A stretch of DNA of 64,000 nucleotides from Verticillium longisporum (lineage: Eukaryota; Ascomycota; Sordariomycetes; Glomerellales; Plectosphaerellaceae): assembly GCA_019188255.1 (NCBI GenBank), contig JAETXT010000002.1, positions 2,480,001-2,544,000 of the forward strand. Direction: 5' to 3'. The position numbers were made by a program, and so were the translations under genes. Positions 34,021-45,640 of the stretch are shown piece by piece. The notes under the pieces were generated by a model. It made no database searches, was not told the origin of the DNA, and worked only from the letters and a program-made list of their open reading frames with translations. Positions within the stretch are counted from its first letter, which is position 1. Each line of letters starts with the position of its first letter.

Positions 34021-37000
34021 ATGACGGTTGATAAGACCGCCATAGGGAGCTCTGCACCAACGGGTGCGAGCAACTCTGACACGGCGCATACCAGACCGCG
34101 CCCCAACGCACGACAACAGTCTGGCACCGCTTTCTCTTCTGACGGCTTCAGTCTACCCGACCTGGAGGCGGAGACTGAAGCACCCCCCGCTTACGGCGAG
34201 CTTCATGACCAGATTCAGCTGTCACAGTCCGGCATTCAAGCCGGCGCAAGTGTTACCGGTATGTTAGCGCTCATACTGCCAGCCCTCTGGGCTCTCTGAA
34301 GACCACAGGACTGACGCTCCACAGAGGATGGACGAGTCAACATCAACATCAATCAGAAGAACAGGCGCCTCACTGATTTGCTTGCCCCAACCCTAAGGCA
34401 GCAGCTCGCTGAAAATGTCGCCGATGCTCCCCTCCCTCCGGCCTACATCCCACCCAGTCTCGGTGGTCAGCCGGGCCAGACGCCGCCGCCACCCATGAAC
34501 ATCGTCATACAGATTGTGGGATCCAGAGGCGACGTTCAGCCCTTTGTGGCACTTGGCAAGATCTTGCTCGAGTATGGGCACCGTGTTCGTATAGCAACAC
34601 ACGCTACTTTCAAAGCTTCGTCGAAGACGCCGGGCTCGAGTTTTTCTGTATAGGAGGCGACCCTGCTGAACTCATGGCTTTCATGGTCAAGAATCCAGGT
34701 CTCATGCCGGGCTTTGATGCCCTAAAAACGGTGAGATCAGCAAGCGAAGGAAGGGCATCCAGGATATACTTCTCGGTTGTTGGAGATCCTGCATCGAGGC
34801 TGGCAATGGGCTCGGACCGCCGCCGAAGAAACATCGCAGAGACCAGCCTCTCGAAGAGACTGAGGTTTTCAGACATGGTGATCAGCGACCTTTTGTGGCG
34901 GATGCCATCATTGCGAACCCTCCGAGCTTTGCTCACATTCATATTGCCGAGAAGCTAGGCATCCCGCTGCACATGATGTTCACCATGCCCTGGTCGCCGA
35001 CTCGGGCATTCCCTCATCCCCTCGCCAACATTCAGTCGACCAACACGGATGCTGTCATGACAAGCTACCTATCTTATGCTCTAGTAGAGATGATGACATG
35101 GCAAGGTCTCGGCGATGTCATCAACAGGTTCCGAGCAAAGGCTTTGGATTTGGACCCCATCTCCCTCATCTGGGCTCCTGGTCTGCTGACGAGGTTGCGC
35201 ATCCCTTACACATACTGCTGGTCGCCGGCGCTCATTCCGAAGCCCAATGACTGGGGCAACAACATCGACATTTCAGGCTTCTTCTTCCTCAATCTCGCCT
35301 CCTCGTTCACCCCCGACCCTGATCTGGCCACTTTTCTGGAGGCCGGTCCGCCCCCAGTTTACATAGGATTTGGGTCGATCGTCGTGGATGACCCTAACGC
35401 TCTTACTACTATGATTTTTGAAGCAGTCCAGGCCACCGGCATCCGAGCCCTGGTATCCAAGGGCTGGGGCGGCCTGGGAGCTGAGTCGATTGGAGTGCCT
35501 GATGGTGTCTTCATGCTTGGCAACGTTCCTCACGATTGGTTGTTTAAGCATGTCTCCGCCGTGTGTCATCATGGCGGCGCAGGAACCAGTGCCGCAGGTA
35601 TTCAGGCAGGCAAGCCCACCATCGTTGTGCCTTTCTTCGGTGACCAGCCATTCTGGGGCGCCATGGTCGAGAGAGCTGGCGCCGGTCCTGCACCTATACC
35701 GTACAAGGATCTCACGAGCGAGAAGCTTGCGGATGCTCTGAATTACTGCATGAAGTCTGAGACGCAAGCTCGCGCGCAGGAGCTGGGTGACAAGATTCGC
35801 GAAGAGAAGGGCAGCGAAGAAGGCGGAAAGAGCTTTCATCGCCATCTCAATGTCGACGACCTTCGATGTGCGCTGGCGCCTAGTCGGACCGCGGCGTGGA
35901 GAGTCAGGCGGACGCAGGTCGCACTGAGCCCTCTTGCTGCAGCCGTTTTGGTGAACAAGCAGCAGATCAAGTATACAGATCTGAAGCTGTAAGCGAAATT
36001 CCCACGCGTTCGTATCTTGCAAATCTAACATGACCGAGGTTTCGACCTAAAGAGTACAATACTGAAGAGCAACCTTGGGATCCGGTTTCCGCCGTCACAT
36101 GCTCGCTCGTCGCAGATATCAGCAGCATTGGCATGGCAATTGCTGACTTCCCTCGCGAGCTTTTCAAATCTCGCCCCAAACCGCAGAAGGAAAAGTCAGG
36201 CCCGTCAACACCGCAGGCCAATTCCACTCCGGCTGGATCCTCTGGTGAAAGAGGCAGCTCACAGCAGGCGCTCACCAGCGACTCCCTCTCCAGCCTACAG
36301 CATCCAACAGTTCAAGAGGATGCCGAATATTTGAAGGCCGAGCTGCAAGGGACCGAATCAAGCCAAATCATGTCATCAAATTCTTCGACATTTAGCGGTC
36401 CTGCGGCTTCTAGTCAAACCCAGCTCACCCACACCGAATCAACCGCCTCCACTGAAGAGCTGGGTACCAACACTGATCGCTTGAAGCCCCAAGATAATAG
36501 GCCCTCCTCTAATAGGAAGACCTCGTCGTCGAGTGGATTTAAGCTTGACGAGACAGCAGAAAGGGTCATGGGCGCCAGTGAGAGTGTTGGCCGCATAGTT
36601 ACGACAGGTGTCAAGTCGCCTATGAACTTTTGTCTCGGCCTCGCGAGAGGCTTCAGGAACGTGCCGAAGCTCTACGGAGATGACACAGTTCGTCCCGTTG
36701 AGAAGGTGACTGATTTGCCCACCGGGCTTAAGGTCGCTGGCAAAGAGTTTGGTTTGGGTCTATACGACGGCATCTCTGGTCTGGTGACCCAGCCATTGAG
36801 AGGAGCTCAAAAAGAGGGCGGCGCAGGCCTGGCAAAGGGCTTCGCTAAAGGCATTGGTGGCATCATGACGAAGCCTGCTGCAGGTATGTGAGTCTTTGCA
36901 TGCGGCCATCTCCAAGACTGACATTTCTTCCCAGCTTTCTGGTCCATACCCGCATACACTATGCAAGGCGTCCACGCATCGCTCCGGAACCAGTTTGCGA

Positions 37001-38085
37001 GCAGTGTACAGAACTATATCATTGCATCTCGAATCAAACAGGGCGAGCTCGAACTCAACGATTCCCTTCCCGAACAGCATGAGGATATCCTCGTCCGTTG
37101 GAACAAGGTCAAGTACGATCTCCGGAAGTGGCATGCACTCAAGATTAAGGAGCAGAAGGAGGAAGAGAAGCGGCAACGCGCCGAGCGTCAAGCTCGTGGA
37201 GAGCCGGCTGAGTTGCCGGGAGAGGACGAACCGCCCAGAACAGGCTTCTCTTACACAAAAAACCTGTCATTCGATGAGCGCAAGGCCCTGCATGCACGCA
37301 AGAACAAGTCACAGACCTCTCAGGTTGATCTGCAGATTCCATCCTTCTTATCCGAACAAGGTCGTGCTACTTCTGGCAGCTCGGCCCACAGCAAAGCTGA
37401 AGATGAAGACTACGAGAGAGCCATCCAGGCTTCTGTGGCCGAGACGTCGCGCGGTAACCCCGAGGAGGATGCGCAAGTCGAGCAGGCCATCCGCGCGAGC
37501 GTCAATCAGATGCGCAGTTCTGGACAGGGCCTTCCGGGCACGAAACACCCTGCCGCCGACTCGGACGAAGGCGAAGAAGATCTTCAAATCACGGATCAGG
37601 AGTACCAGGAGCTCATTGAAAAGGCCATGCAACAGAGTCTGACGATGAGCTCGGCCGGCATCAGGCCAGGCGAGGGCGCGCCAGATGATGACGAAGATTT
37701 CAAGCGCGCGTTAGAGGCGTCCAAGATCCCGAGCGGCCAAGCACACGGCGACACGCACGAAGATGACCTGAAACGAGCCATTGAAGCTTCAAAGAGCAGC
37801 AATCTTGCCGATCACGACGAGGAGCTCCGCCGCGCGATTGAGGAGTCCAAGACAGCACACGACGATCACCGTCAGAAAGACCAGGCGGCTAGGACGGAGG
37901 AGGACATTGTGCTCGAGTATGTCAAGAAGCAGAGTCTGGCCGAAGACAGCTTTAGATCTCAGTATGGGAAGGGCAAGGCCAGAGTCGAGGACGAGGATGA
38001 GAACGACGAGGACCTGAGGAAGGCCATGGAAGAGAGTCTCAAGATGGGTAGGCCGGATCAGGGAGCCGGCGGGTCTTCGGCGTGA
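34021..38085 (+). CDS. Large sterol/lipid-type UDP-glycosyltransferase with UIM array, two apparent frameshifts
   Basis: Exons 34021-34258, 34325-35988, 36039-36883 and 36935-38085 encode about 1299 residues once two missing bases are allowed. An acidic, disordered N-terminus precedes a GT-B glycosyltransferase (about residues 138-620). The N-terminal half has [19 protein letters not shown], as in sterol 3-beta-glucosyltransferases. The donor-binding half has [30 protein letters not shown] and [11 protein letters not shown]. Next come a short link ([19 protein letters not shown]), a Ser-rich spacer, and a Gly-rich segment (about 821-915; [32 protein letters not shown]) resembling the VPS13/ATG2 C-terminal region. 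The last ~220 residues hold about eight UIM-like motifs. Frame breaks lie at about 34611-34615 (TTCAAAGC, one base missing before [11 protein letters not shown]) and 34729-34731 (ACGGTGAG, missing G before [11 protein letters not shown]). The two bases bring the coding length to exactly 3900 bp. Substrate is unknown; membrane lipid or sterol is inferred. Confidence 0.85.
37399..38049 (+). repeat. Tandem UIM-like motifs in the glycosyltransferase C-terminus
   Basis: Repeated acidic-helix motifs of the pattern acidic-x-hydrophobic-xxA-hydrophobic-xxS. They are [90 protein letters not shown] and [14 protein letters not shown]. The core Ala and Ser of ubiquitin-interacting motifs are kept in most copies. 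Spacing varies from about 15 to 35 residues, and the copies are diverged at DNA level, so this is an old array rather than a recent duplication. Confidence 0.75.
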
Positions 38086-38515
38086 AAAGGACAGTGAATG
38101 TAGAGGGTCAGCAGGTCTGGTTGCCAGCGCTAGAGTTGTTGAAGAGCATACGCATGGAGTAACGTGAGATACCATTTCCTTACCTTGATGCATTTTCCTG
38201 AGCCATCTTGCTTGTCCAAGTCGCCCGGTGTTGCATACAAGTGAAGGGAAAGAGCTGCCTCGTGCACAACGGCCCACATTGTGTGCACCACTAGCGGGTA
38301 CTATGCTCAACTCACTCATGTTGAAGCTGTGAAAGCTGTGATTGAAAAAAGATAATTTCATCTCTAAGAGGCAGTAAAGACCTTGTATACATACACGTAA
38401 TAAACACATTTCTCATCTCTTGAGGCGCAAGCAAGTTCCCGCCCACCATCATCTAGAGCAACGCAGCCAGGACTCCTTTTCGTACCGTTACTTCCCATTT
38501 GAGCGCGGCTTGCAC
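38086..38515. other. Convergent intergenic region
   Basis: Short space between two convergent gene ends, probably both 3' untranslated regions. Nothing else is seen. Confidence 0.5.
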
Positions 38516-41409
38516 CTAGTGCAGCCTCTGCTTGAGATACACCTCGGCCGCATAGCCCCTGCAACATCCTGTAGTCATGCCGTGTTTGCACCAGGGGCAG
38601 TTGACCGACGTCGTGATAGAGCCGCTGACGCCGAGAGCTGAGTCTTCAGCAGTGGCGTCGGGGCGCGCCATGCACTCGTACACCCGGCTCGGCATGTCGT
38701 GGAAGAACCGGCACTGGCAGCACTCGACGAGCATCTTTGCCAAGGGGGACCCGGGCATGCGGGGGCTGCGCAAGGGGCGCGGCACGGCAGGGTCGGTCGT
38801 GCGATACGGACCGAATGTCATTGTCAGTGCATCCGGCAGGGATACGGAGGAAGTGTGTCCCACGGTGGGGCTGGTACGTGCGTTGGATCGCGGAGGTGGT
38901 ACCGGGGTCGGGTCAGGGCCCAGTCCGGCTTTGGCGACGTTGGGGCTTGACTGGCTCTTAGACAGGCTCGGCGCACGGGCGAGGGTGTTCGAAGCCGTGT
39001 CAGGACGAGTGCTCTCCTCTTTGGGCTCTGCCTGGTCATCAGAGCCAGACATAGGAGGGCAGACCAAAGAAGATTTGGATTCGTCTGCTTCTTGTGGTGT
39101 CAGGCAAGTCGTGAATGACTCGACATCGTTTTCCGCGTGCTTCAACGTCTTATCCCAACTCTCACGCACGAATTGCTCCAGGTCGGACTCTCCCGCATTG
39201 TCCTTTTGGACTATCTGATCGAGCCCTGGAAGGACACTTCTCGGGGTCATTGGGCTTGATGCCGAGGTCATTGTGCCACGCTGCGACTGCTGGCATGCTC
39301 TCTCATCATCGGTCACAAGAAAGTGACCCGTCGCACCCTGACTAACTTCGCCAACCATAACAGGAAATCCCTTGTGCGATTGGGGGCGTGAAGAACTCGG
39401 CGTCGTTACCGAGGATGGCGAGTGGATCGAATCGGCATAGAAAGAAGAAGATGCCGACGAGGGTCGCGCGGAATCATGTCCCCTCATGGTTTCTTCGTTG
39501 TACTCGCCTAGGACTCGGGCTGCTTTTGGCATGTGCGACAGCCGGTCGCGATTGCAGGTTCGAGATGTAGCTCTGGAATCGGGCGTCGAGGCGTCACGGC
39601 GAGGGCGGTCAAAGTACGCCGCGGTAGGTGGTCTGGATGTCGGTCTGACCTTGGCTAGAGCGGCCTGCATGGCACTTTTAAACCCATTAGGGCCCAGTGA
39701 AGGGGTAAAAGGCAACCTGTCGGTCGAAGTCGAGCGGTCGCCGAGGCGGTTTACCTCAGGGGTGCTGTCTCCGGGTGTACGAGGCTCACCGGAGAGGTTA
39801 GTCCGTGGGGTAGAAGAACCCGGGGTTGTTGAGACTCGGTCTGTAGCTAGCGAATATGCACGGCTGTGATGTTGACGATTCGCTTGAGGCGGGTAATGGG
39901 ACCGTGCTGACGTGCGACCTTCTTCCACTACCACAGAGCCCGCCCGCTCTGAACTCTGCCATCGTGAACGACGGACGTAGTTCGCAAATTGGCGACCTCG
40001 CCTCGGCTCATCCGTGTCAGGGCTGCCAAGAGCGAGCCTAGCTTCCTCTTCTTTGGCCTTGATAAGTTCTTGTGCGGACGCCTTAAGTGCCTCCTCGGGC
40101 GTCATGGGCTCCTGTTCAGGCACTTTGGGCTTGGGACGGGTCCTCCATTGCTCAAGTGTCTTCAGTCCAGGCATCGGTGGTGCAGTGGGCGAGATGAGAA
40201 TCTCAGACCGGGATGATGAGCGTATGGAAATGGGCGAAGCACCCTTTCGGCGGAGGAGTGGGTGGACATTTGACTGTCCATCAGCGGACATCTGGCGGGG
40301 CAGTCCGGGCCGCGTCTGGCTCGAGGCTCGCGATCCTGTTCCAAAAGAGTGGGCCTTGGGTAAATTCAAGTTGAACCTGGTGTCACGAGACGAACTGCGT
40401 GACGACTTCTGAACCGCCTGTGTGCTGTGGCCATCAGCAGGACGATCGGCGGCTTCCCTCTCTTGATCCAGCTTCAGACCTCCAACGAAACCAGATTCTT
40501 TCTCCTTGCCCCAGTTACCAGTCAGGGCAAGACGGAGCTGAGACGTCACAGAACTAGACCGTGACCTGTCATGTTTAGGGCGAGCAGACAGCGGTGGCGG
40601 TGGTTCTTGGGAGCTGGAGCGACGAGTGTGTTTTTGCGTTGTCAAGGCAGGACTTGAGTAAGATCTCTCGGTGATGGGCGGGTGGCTCGGTGTAGGAGGG
40701 GCTTTGGTCAGGCGTGTGGTGGACTTCCTCTTTGCGTCTTTGTTGTCCTTTTCAGCCTGTTTCTCGTCCTTGCGACGCTGCTTGGCCTCGACCTTCTTTT
40801 CCTTCTTGCGCTGCCCATAGCCTTCCCAGCTGGGAGACTGACAGATGGAGGAGGCGTCGTCTTTTCCCCCATCTTTCTCACCCGGCATGAAGGTAACAGT
40901 CTTGCTCGACAACTTGAGGGGCGTCAGTGGTGCCTCGATTGTAGGTACAGGTTCAGCCTTGGCCTGGGGCCGTGGCTCAGTCTTTCGCTCGATCTGAGGC
41001 GTGTTGCGGGTGGGTGGCGGAGGAACAGTGATGGACAAGTCAACGATCTCATTGGTTTGAGAATTTGAAGCAGTGGCGAGGAGGTCGCGAGGGACGGACG
41101 AATCTCTTCGGCGGGCCTGCAAAGGAGCGCGTGGAGGCGGAGGCATGGTGCTAGTGCGTTGCTGAAGCGGTTGCTGGTGAGATTGCTCATAAGGTGACGG
41201 AGGGTTCTGCGACAGAGGATTCATCAACGGTGTCTGATGAAGCCGTTCCATCTACGAGGGGAATGTAATATTAGCCAGAGGTGATATTGGTGAAGGGCAG
41301 GAAGTGTTACTTTGCACTTGCGCTCTAGCTCTAGCATCTTGTCCATATTAGAGGACCTCGAAGGATGGACAGAGGCAGCGGACTCCCGGCGGGCAGTGGC
41401 AGAGGCCAT
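38516..41409 (-). CDS. Large disordered protein with conserved-looking Cys/His C-terminus, unknown function
   Basis: Two exons, 41409-41311 and 41251-38516 (intron GTAACA..TAG), give 944 residues. The start MASATARRESAASV is chosen because the splice joins LELERKCK to MERLHQTPLMNP in frame. Most of the protein is low-complexity: Ser, Pro, Arg and Thr-rich, with many SRSS/RSS stretches and a Lys/Glu-rich helix (QRKKEKKVEAKQRRKDEKQAEK). The last ~80 residues are ordered in character and rich in Cys and His. They contain VECCQCRFFHDMPSRVYECMAR and, after a short spacer, NCPWCKHGMTTGCCRGYAAEVYLKQRLH. The pattern CCxC-x(n)-C ... CxxCxH-x(4)-CC could bind zinc. I do not recognise a named domain. 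The body may be a scaffold with many phosphorylation sites. The frame is intact. Confidence 0.8.
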
Positions 41410-43799
41410 GGCGAGTTTTAAGACCGGGGTGGGAGACCGGCCTTTGTCAGTATAATTGGCGTCGGCAAATGTTCCTGGTGAATGTATATCACGGTGGGTC
41501 CTGCCGACGAGCAAACAAGAATAGTGAGCACACAAAGAAAAGGAAGCGGTATATCGGCGAAACGGAAGAGAAGCGGGCTACGCTGTCGCAAGCGCAATAA
41601 TCGACGGGGCTATTCTTTTGTCGTTGGGGCGGCGGGGATGCAACGTGGGATATGTCTGTGACTACTTCTGGCCCTCGCATGCGCGGAAAGTGTCTTTTGG
41701 CGACTATAATGGTTGAGGTGAGGTCGAGGTCTGGGTGTTGAGGTGGGGTGATCAGCGATCGGCCTGTCTGCTGGATATTACTGAATTCTTGTGCCGTGGA
41801 ATGGATTGGAAAGTAGAAGAAAAAAAAGCGAGAGTGACGGTGCTCGTGACACGAGATCTGGCGCGATGGGTTGCAGAAAAGGAAGACAAAGAGAGAGGGG
41901 GGAGGGGGTGAACAACGGGATGTGACGACGGTGTAAGTAAGTAAGTTCACGACCGTCCGTCCCGGTAGGTACTCCGGCAGAAGCGTGGAAAGAGAAGCCA
42001 CCGAGAGAGGCCGCTAAGAGGCGGGCCAAGGCGAGGCCATGTCAGAACAAACCGAAAGAGGGGCGCCTAGATCAATCCGGCTGGCTTGTCCTGGTCGGTT
42101 CAAGTCTGAAGCGAGACGAGGGAGGCTAAAAAGTAACAAGCTAGCCAGAGCCAGGTCATCGGGGTCGTAAAGGGAGGAGGTGGGTATAAAGAAAGCGGAT
42201 CAGGGGACCGATCCAGGATTAGTGGTCAGTTCGCGTGGTCGTGCATCAGTCCGAGAGAAACATCAGACTGTCGTCTGTTGGGCCCCCCAAGGTTCATACC
42301 TTTGACTGGTCGCTGACAGAGTCGTGAATCGCCAATGAGGGGGTGAGCGGGGGTGACGGGAAACAATTCCTGAACGGCTGCCGGCAGCAGCCACTGCGAC
42401 CTTGCAGTGGCGGCGGCAATGTGTTGTTCGTCAATCTTGGTACAGCCAGGGCCTGCCTACAAACTTGGCGACCGTGGTGAAGAAGCATGCGGGTGTGAAG
42501 CTGGATATTTTTTTCATTTCTGTGTTCACTTTTGCCAGAACCTGCAAGTTGAACCAGACACCAAACAAGAAAGCACGCTGGACAGGCACCTGCTGTCAGG
42601 CTGTACTCCGTTGCTCCATTGCCCTGAAGCAACGGTTGGTGGGGAAGGAGCACCTCGAGCTTGGAGCTTGGGGCATGGGAGGGCGGTCGCCTTTCCTTGC
42701 AGTCAGGTTTGTTGACCCAGCGCAGCTGACGGTGACCAGGATGACCCAGCAGCTGCAGCAAAAAAGATGTTCTTACTCCATCGTGGTCTGTTCGGATACG
42801 AGGTGGGAGGTAGGAAACAGCCGCCAGATCTGCAGCTATACCTGAATGAGCGCCCCAGGATCGGCGCGAGGGCCTGCCAGCGTCGGCGTCGCCTACGAAC
42901 ACGGTGCATCGTCTATTTTTGTCTGCGCCTGCCCCCTTCTCAGCTTTCCTCGTTTTCGCTGGAAGGCGTGATGCATTTGCAGACGCAGGTGCACCTCACC
43001 TGCAGCTGCACCTGCACCTGCACTCATACACTGGTCCGTCAGGGGCCAAGGTACCAGCAAGAGGTAATAGCAGGACAGCAGGGAGAGTTTTTGGAAGCAG
43101 CGGACGGAAGGAGAGGTAAACAATATTTCTGCTCTGCCCCTCTCGGATCCCTCTTTTCTCACCATCATTGTTTCCGCCATGGGCAGAGGTAGACAGTTCT
43201 TGTTTTGCGTTTGCGGCTCGTCAATCACTTCGCCTCTCATGGACTCTCCAAAGACGAAGGTACCTCGCTTGGCCTTGGTCGGGTCGAGTCTGGCCCACAT
43301 CCCACGGAGCTCCCGTCGGCTCCAGATGGCGCCCAATTCTGAATCTAGTACACATCGCACTACCAGCCTGGGCTCGATCAACAAAGATCCATCCTACCCG
43401 AGCTAGCTTACCCCCAACTGGATAGCTGGCCAAGCTGGCCTACGCCTCAAACACCAAACACCAAACACCAAACACCAGGCTCTAGAACGGCGAGTCCCCT
43501 GAGACCGCCCTGCATTTGTCAACGCCTGTCCGTTCTTGTCGCTCTGTAACGCCTGGGCCGCACGGCCACAGGACCACACTGACGATCCTCCGTGCATGTC
43601 TCGGATGCTTCGCTCCTGCAGGTCACTCTCAGCCGAAACATTTTCCAATTCACCATTTTGTACAAGAACCGCAGCTGGAGAAGCAATTTTAACGATGACG
43701 GAATGGGGAGCGAGAGAGGGAGGGAAAAAAAGTCAGTTGCTCAATTGGTATCACTGAAACTCCAAACCATGCTGCAGCGAGGTCATGATGCAGTAGCGC
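41410..43799. other. Intergenic region
   Basis: About 2.4 kb upstream of one minus-strand gene and downstream of another. No gene is recognised. It contains a CACCTG-rich stretch near 42988-43022 and an AAACACC tandem repeat at 43449-43476. Confidence 0.5.
43449..43476. repeat. (AAACACC)4 tandem repeat
   Basis: Four perfect head-to-tail copies of a 7-bp unit in intergenic DNA. The unit resembles no standard telomeric repeat of this group (TTAGGG). Likely a neutral microsatellite. Confidence 0.9.
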
Positions 43800-45640
43800 C
43801 TACTTGACATACCGCCTCACAACTTCTTCTCCTGGACTGAAGTGCATCCAAACTTCATCTCCACGGTCCCAGTCCATTAGGCCCTCAGGCTCTTCGTCGC
43901 TTCTCGCACGCCACAGTGCCCGCCTCTTTTGCCGGAACCAGCCACGCGCCCGCCACGACACTTCATTGTCAACCTTTAGCCGCACTGCAATCCATTTGTC
44001 TGACGGACGATGCTCTTGTCCCATTGCAGCCTCGGGGTCCGCCGGCGCTTGCATTGTCCTAAGGACCTGTTCGTCCACCCACATGTCATTGGCCGACTGC
44101 TCCCTAGGCAGCGTCATCTTCAGAAACTCGAGCGACGGCGCCACCGTCAGATATATTGCCCGCAGCGGGTTGACCAACGTCTTCGCGAGCAGGTCCATCC
44201 ACGTCGAATAGAGCACAGCAAAGTCTGTCTGAGACAGGTGAGTCGAGCCTCGGATCGTGAGCATCCACGTCAACGTCGCCGGATTCTCCTCGCGTGCCTC
44301 GTGGCAGAGGTCCACCAGCCGCTCAAAGTTTTCTTGCCAGTGCATGAAGGCCTCTGATCCGATAGACAGAAGCGGCTTGCTGATCCGGCCCTCCCCGCCG
44401 CCGGTGTTGCTGGACCCCACGCATCAAGAATGATCCCCTGTCCAATCCACGTTAAAGAGGATTTCCGGAGACACTGTACTGTTGTCGCACCGCCGAACGA
44501 GTGGCCCATGACAGTCACGTTGTCTGTAAACATGCGTCCTGTCCAATCATCCCATCGGATACCACTCAGGCCTTGGGAGCTTGACGCGACGTTGCCCTGG
44601 CGGCGCAGATTAGTTGCGGACACCTCACTGCCCTTTCCGTCATTGATGAGGCTGATGACATGAAAAGCTTCCTCCATCTCAGCCATCCTCATATCGATCT
44701 GCGCCGTTCTCAGCTCCGTGTCGACACCGCGAGCGTTATGAGGTGACGTATCCTGCGCGTTGTCTTTGGGGAAGAGATAATCGACACTGTAGTGCTGCGA
44801 CGACTGTTGTTTTGTGCTCTTGCTTTTCTGCGACTCTCCACTCATGTCGGATACATTGAGGTTTGCCTCTGAGTCGGTTTCAGACAATTCTTGCCCTGCC
44901 GGCAGGTTGACATATGTCCTGGCGCCACTGCCGTCCCGATGTTCCACAGCGATCACCATGAACCCGTAGCTCGCCAGTTCACCGCAGATGGAACTGTAGA
45001 TAGTTCTCGACCCACCCAGCCCGTGGCTGAAGATGATGATCGGGAATCTCGGCCTCTCCCGTCTGCCAGGCGAGACCCCATCAGTAGCCATCGCATCCCG
45101 TGGCCACTGCGTCGCGAGCCTGGCATTTCGAAAGGCGGGAAGTTTGGTGAACATGCTTGTTATGGCTAGATAACCTGTCACCGGCGCGTGAGGGATGTTC
45201 ATGAACTTGGCGTAACCCTTTGCTGTCTGGATCCGAGGCCTTGGCAGCCAACTAGCGCGAGAGAGACTTTTGCGCAGCGCCCTCTTGGGACGCTTGCCGT
45301 GTTGTACATCTTTGTCATGACCACTAGTATTTCTTTCGGTGCCATCGCTCTTGTTCTTGTCATCGTCTCGTGGCTCGCATGGGTAAAAGACGGAGAACAG
45401 CACTGTGTCTAATCGCAGGAGCGGCTCCTTCCCCCGCGTCAGCCGAGAGATGACCCGTGGCTGACGGACTGGGGTCTCAATCTCAAGATATCCGACCGCA
45501 TGGGGGCCCGTGTAATAGGGAAGGGCGTGTAGAAAGCGCTCGCGAAGGCTCTTGGGCGGACGTGTAGCGGTGCGGCGCTCCCGCTGGGCCGTCGTTTTTC
45601 TGATGGGCACAGGTGGCTCCGGGAGGTCATTTCCGTCCAT
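43800..45640 (-). CDS. Platelet-activating-factor acetylhydrolase-like lipase (isoform II family), apparent -1 frameshift
   Basis: Alpha/beta-hydrolase of the PAF-AH II type, which cleaves short or oxidised acyl chains from phospholipids; the fungal substrate is unknown. It is a single exon from the ATG at 45640 to the stop at 43802-43800. Landmarks are FPIIIFSHGLGGSRTIYSS (oxyanion region), FMVIAVEHRDGSG, the nucleophile TVMGHSFGGATTVQ, LDAWGPATP (acid region) and RGSTHLSQTDFAVLY (catalytic His). The frame breaks at about 44398-44402, where GGCGGCGGGGAGG needs one more G to read PAAGEGRISKPLLSIGSEAF. With it the length is 1842 bp, 613 residues. Neither piece alone holds the full catalytic set, so as written the enzyme would be inactive. 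An insertion between about residues 250 and 345 is Ser/Lys-rich, as often seen in fungal members. Confidence 0.87.

Noticed and set aside
34674..34958. 95-codon plus-strand frame inside the glycosyltransferase as a separate gene
   Set aside because: It begins with genuine glycosyltransferase sequence and then drifts out of frame after a 1-bp loss; it is not an independent gene.
41224..41251. MERLHQTPL as the start of the disordered protein
   Set aside because: The ATG directly follows a splice acceptor and an upstream exon joins in frame, giving a better start at 41409.
43735..43800. tRNA-like A-box (TTGCTCAATTGGTATCA)
   Set aside because: No matching B-box or T-arm at the right distance and no cloverleaf can be folded.
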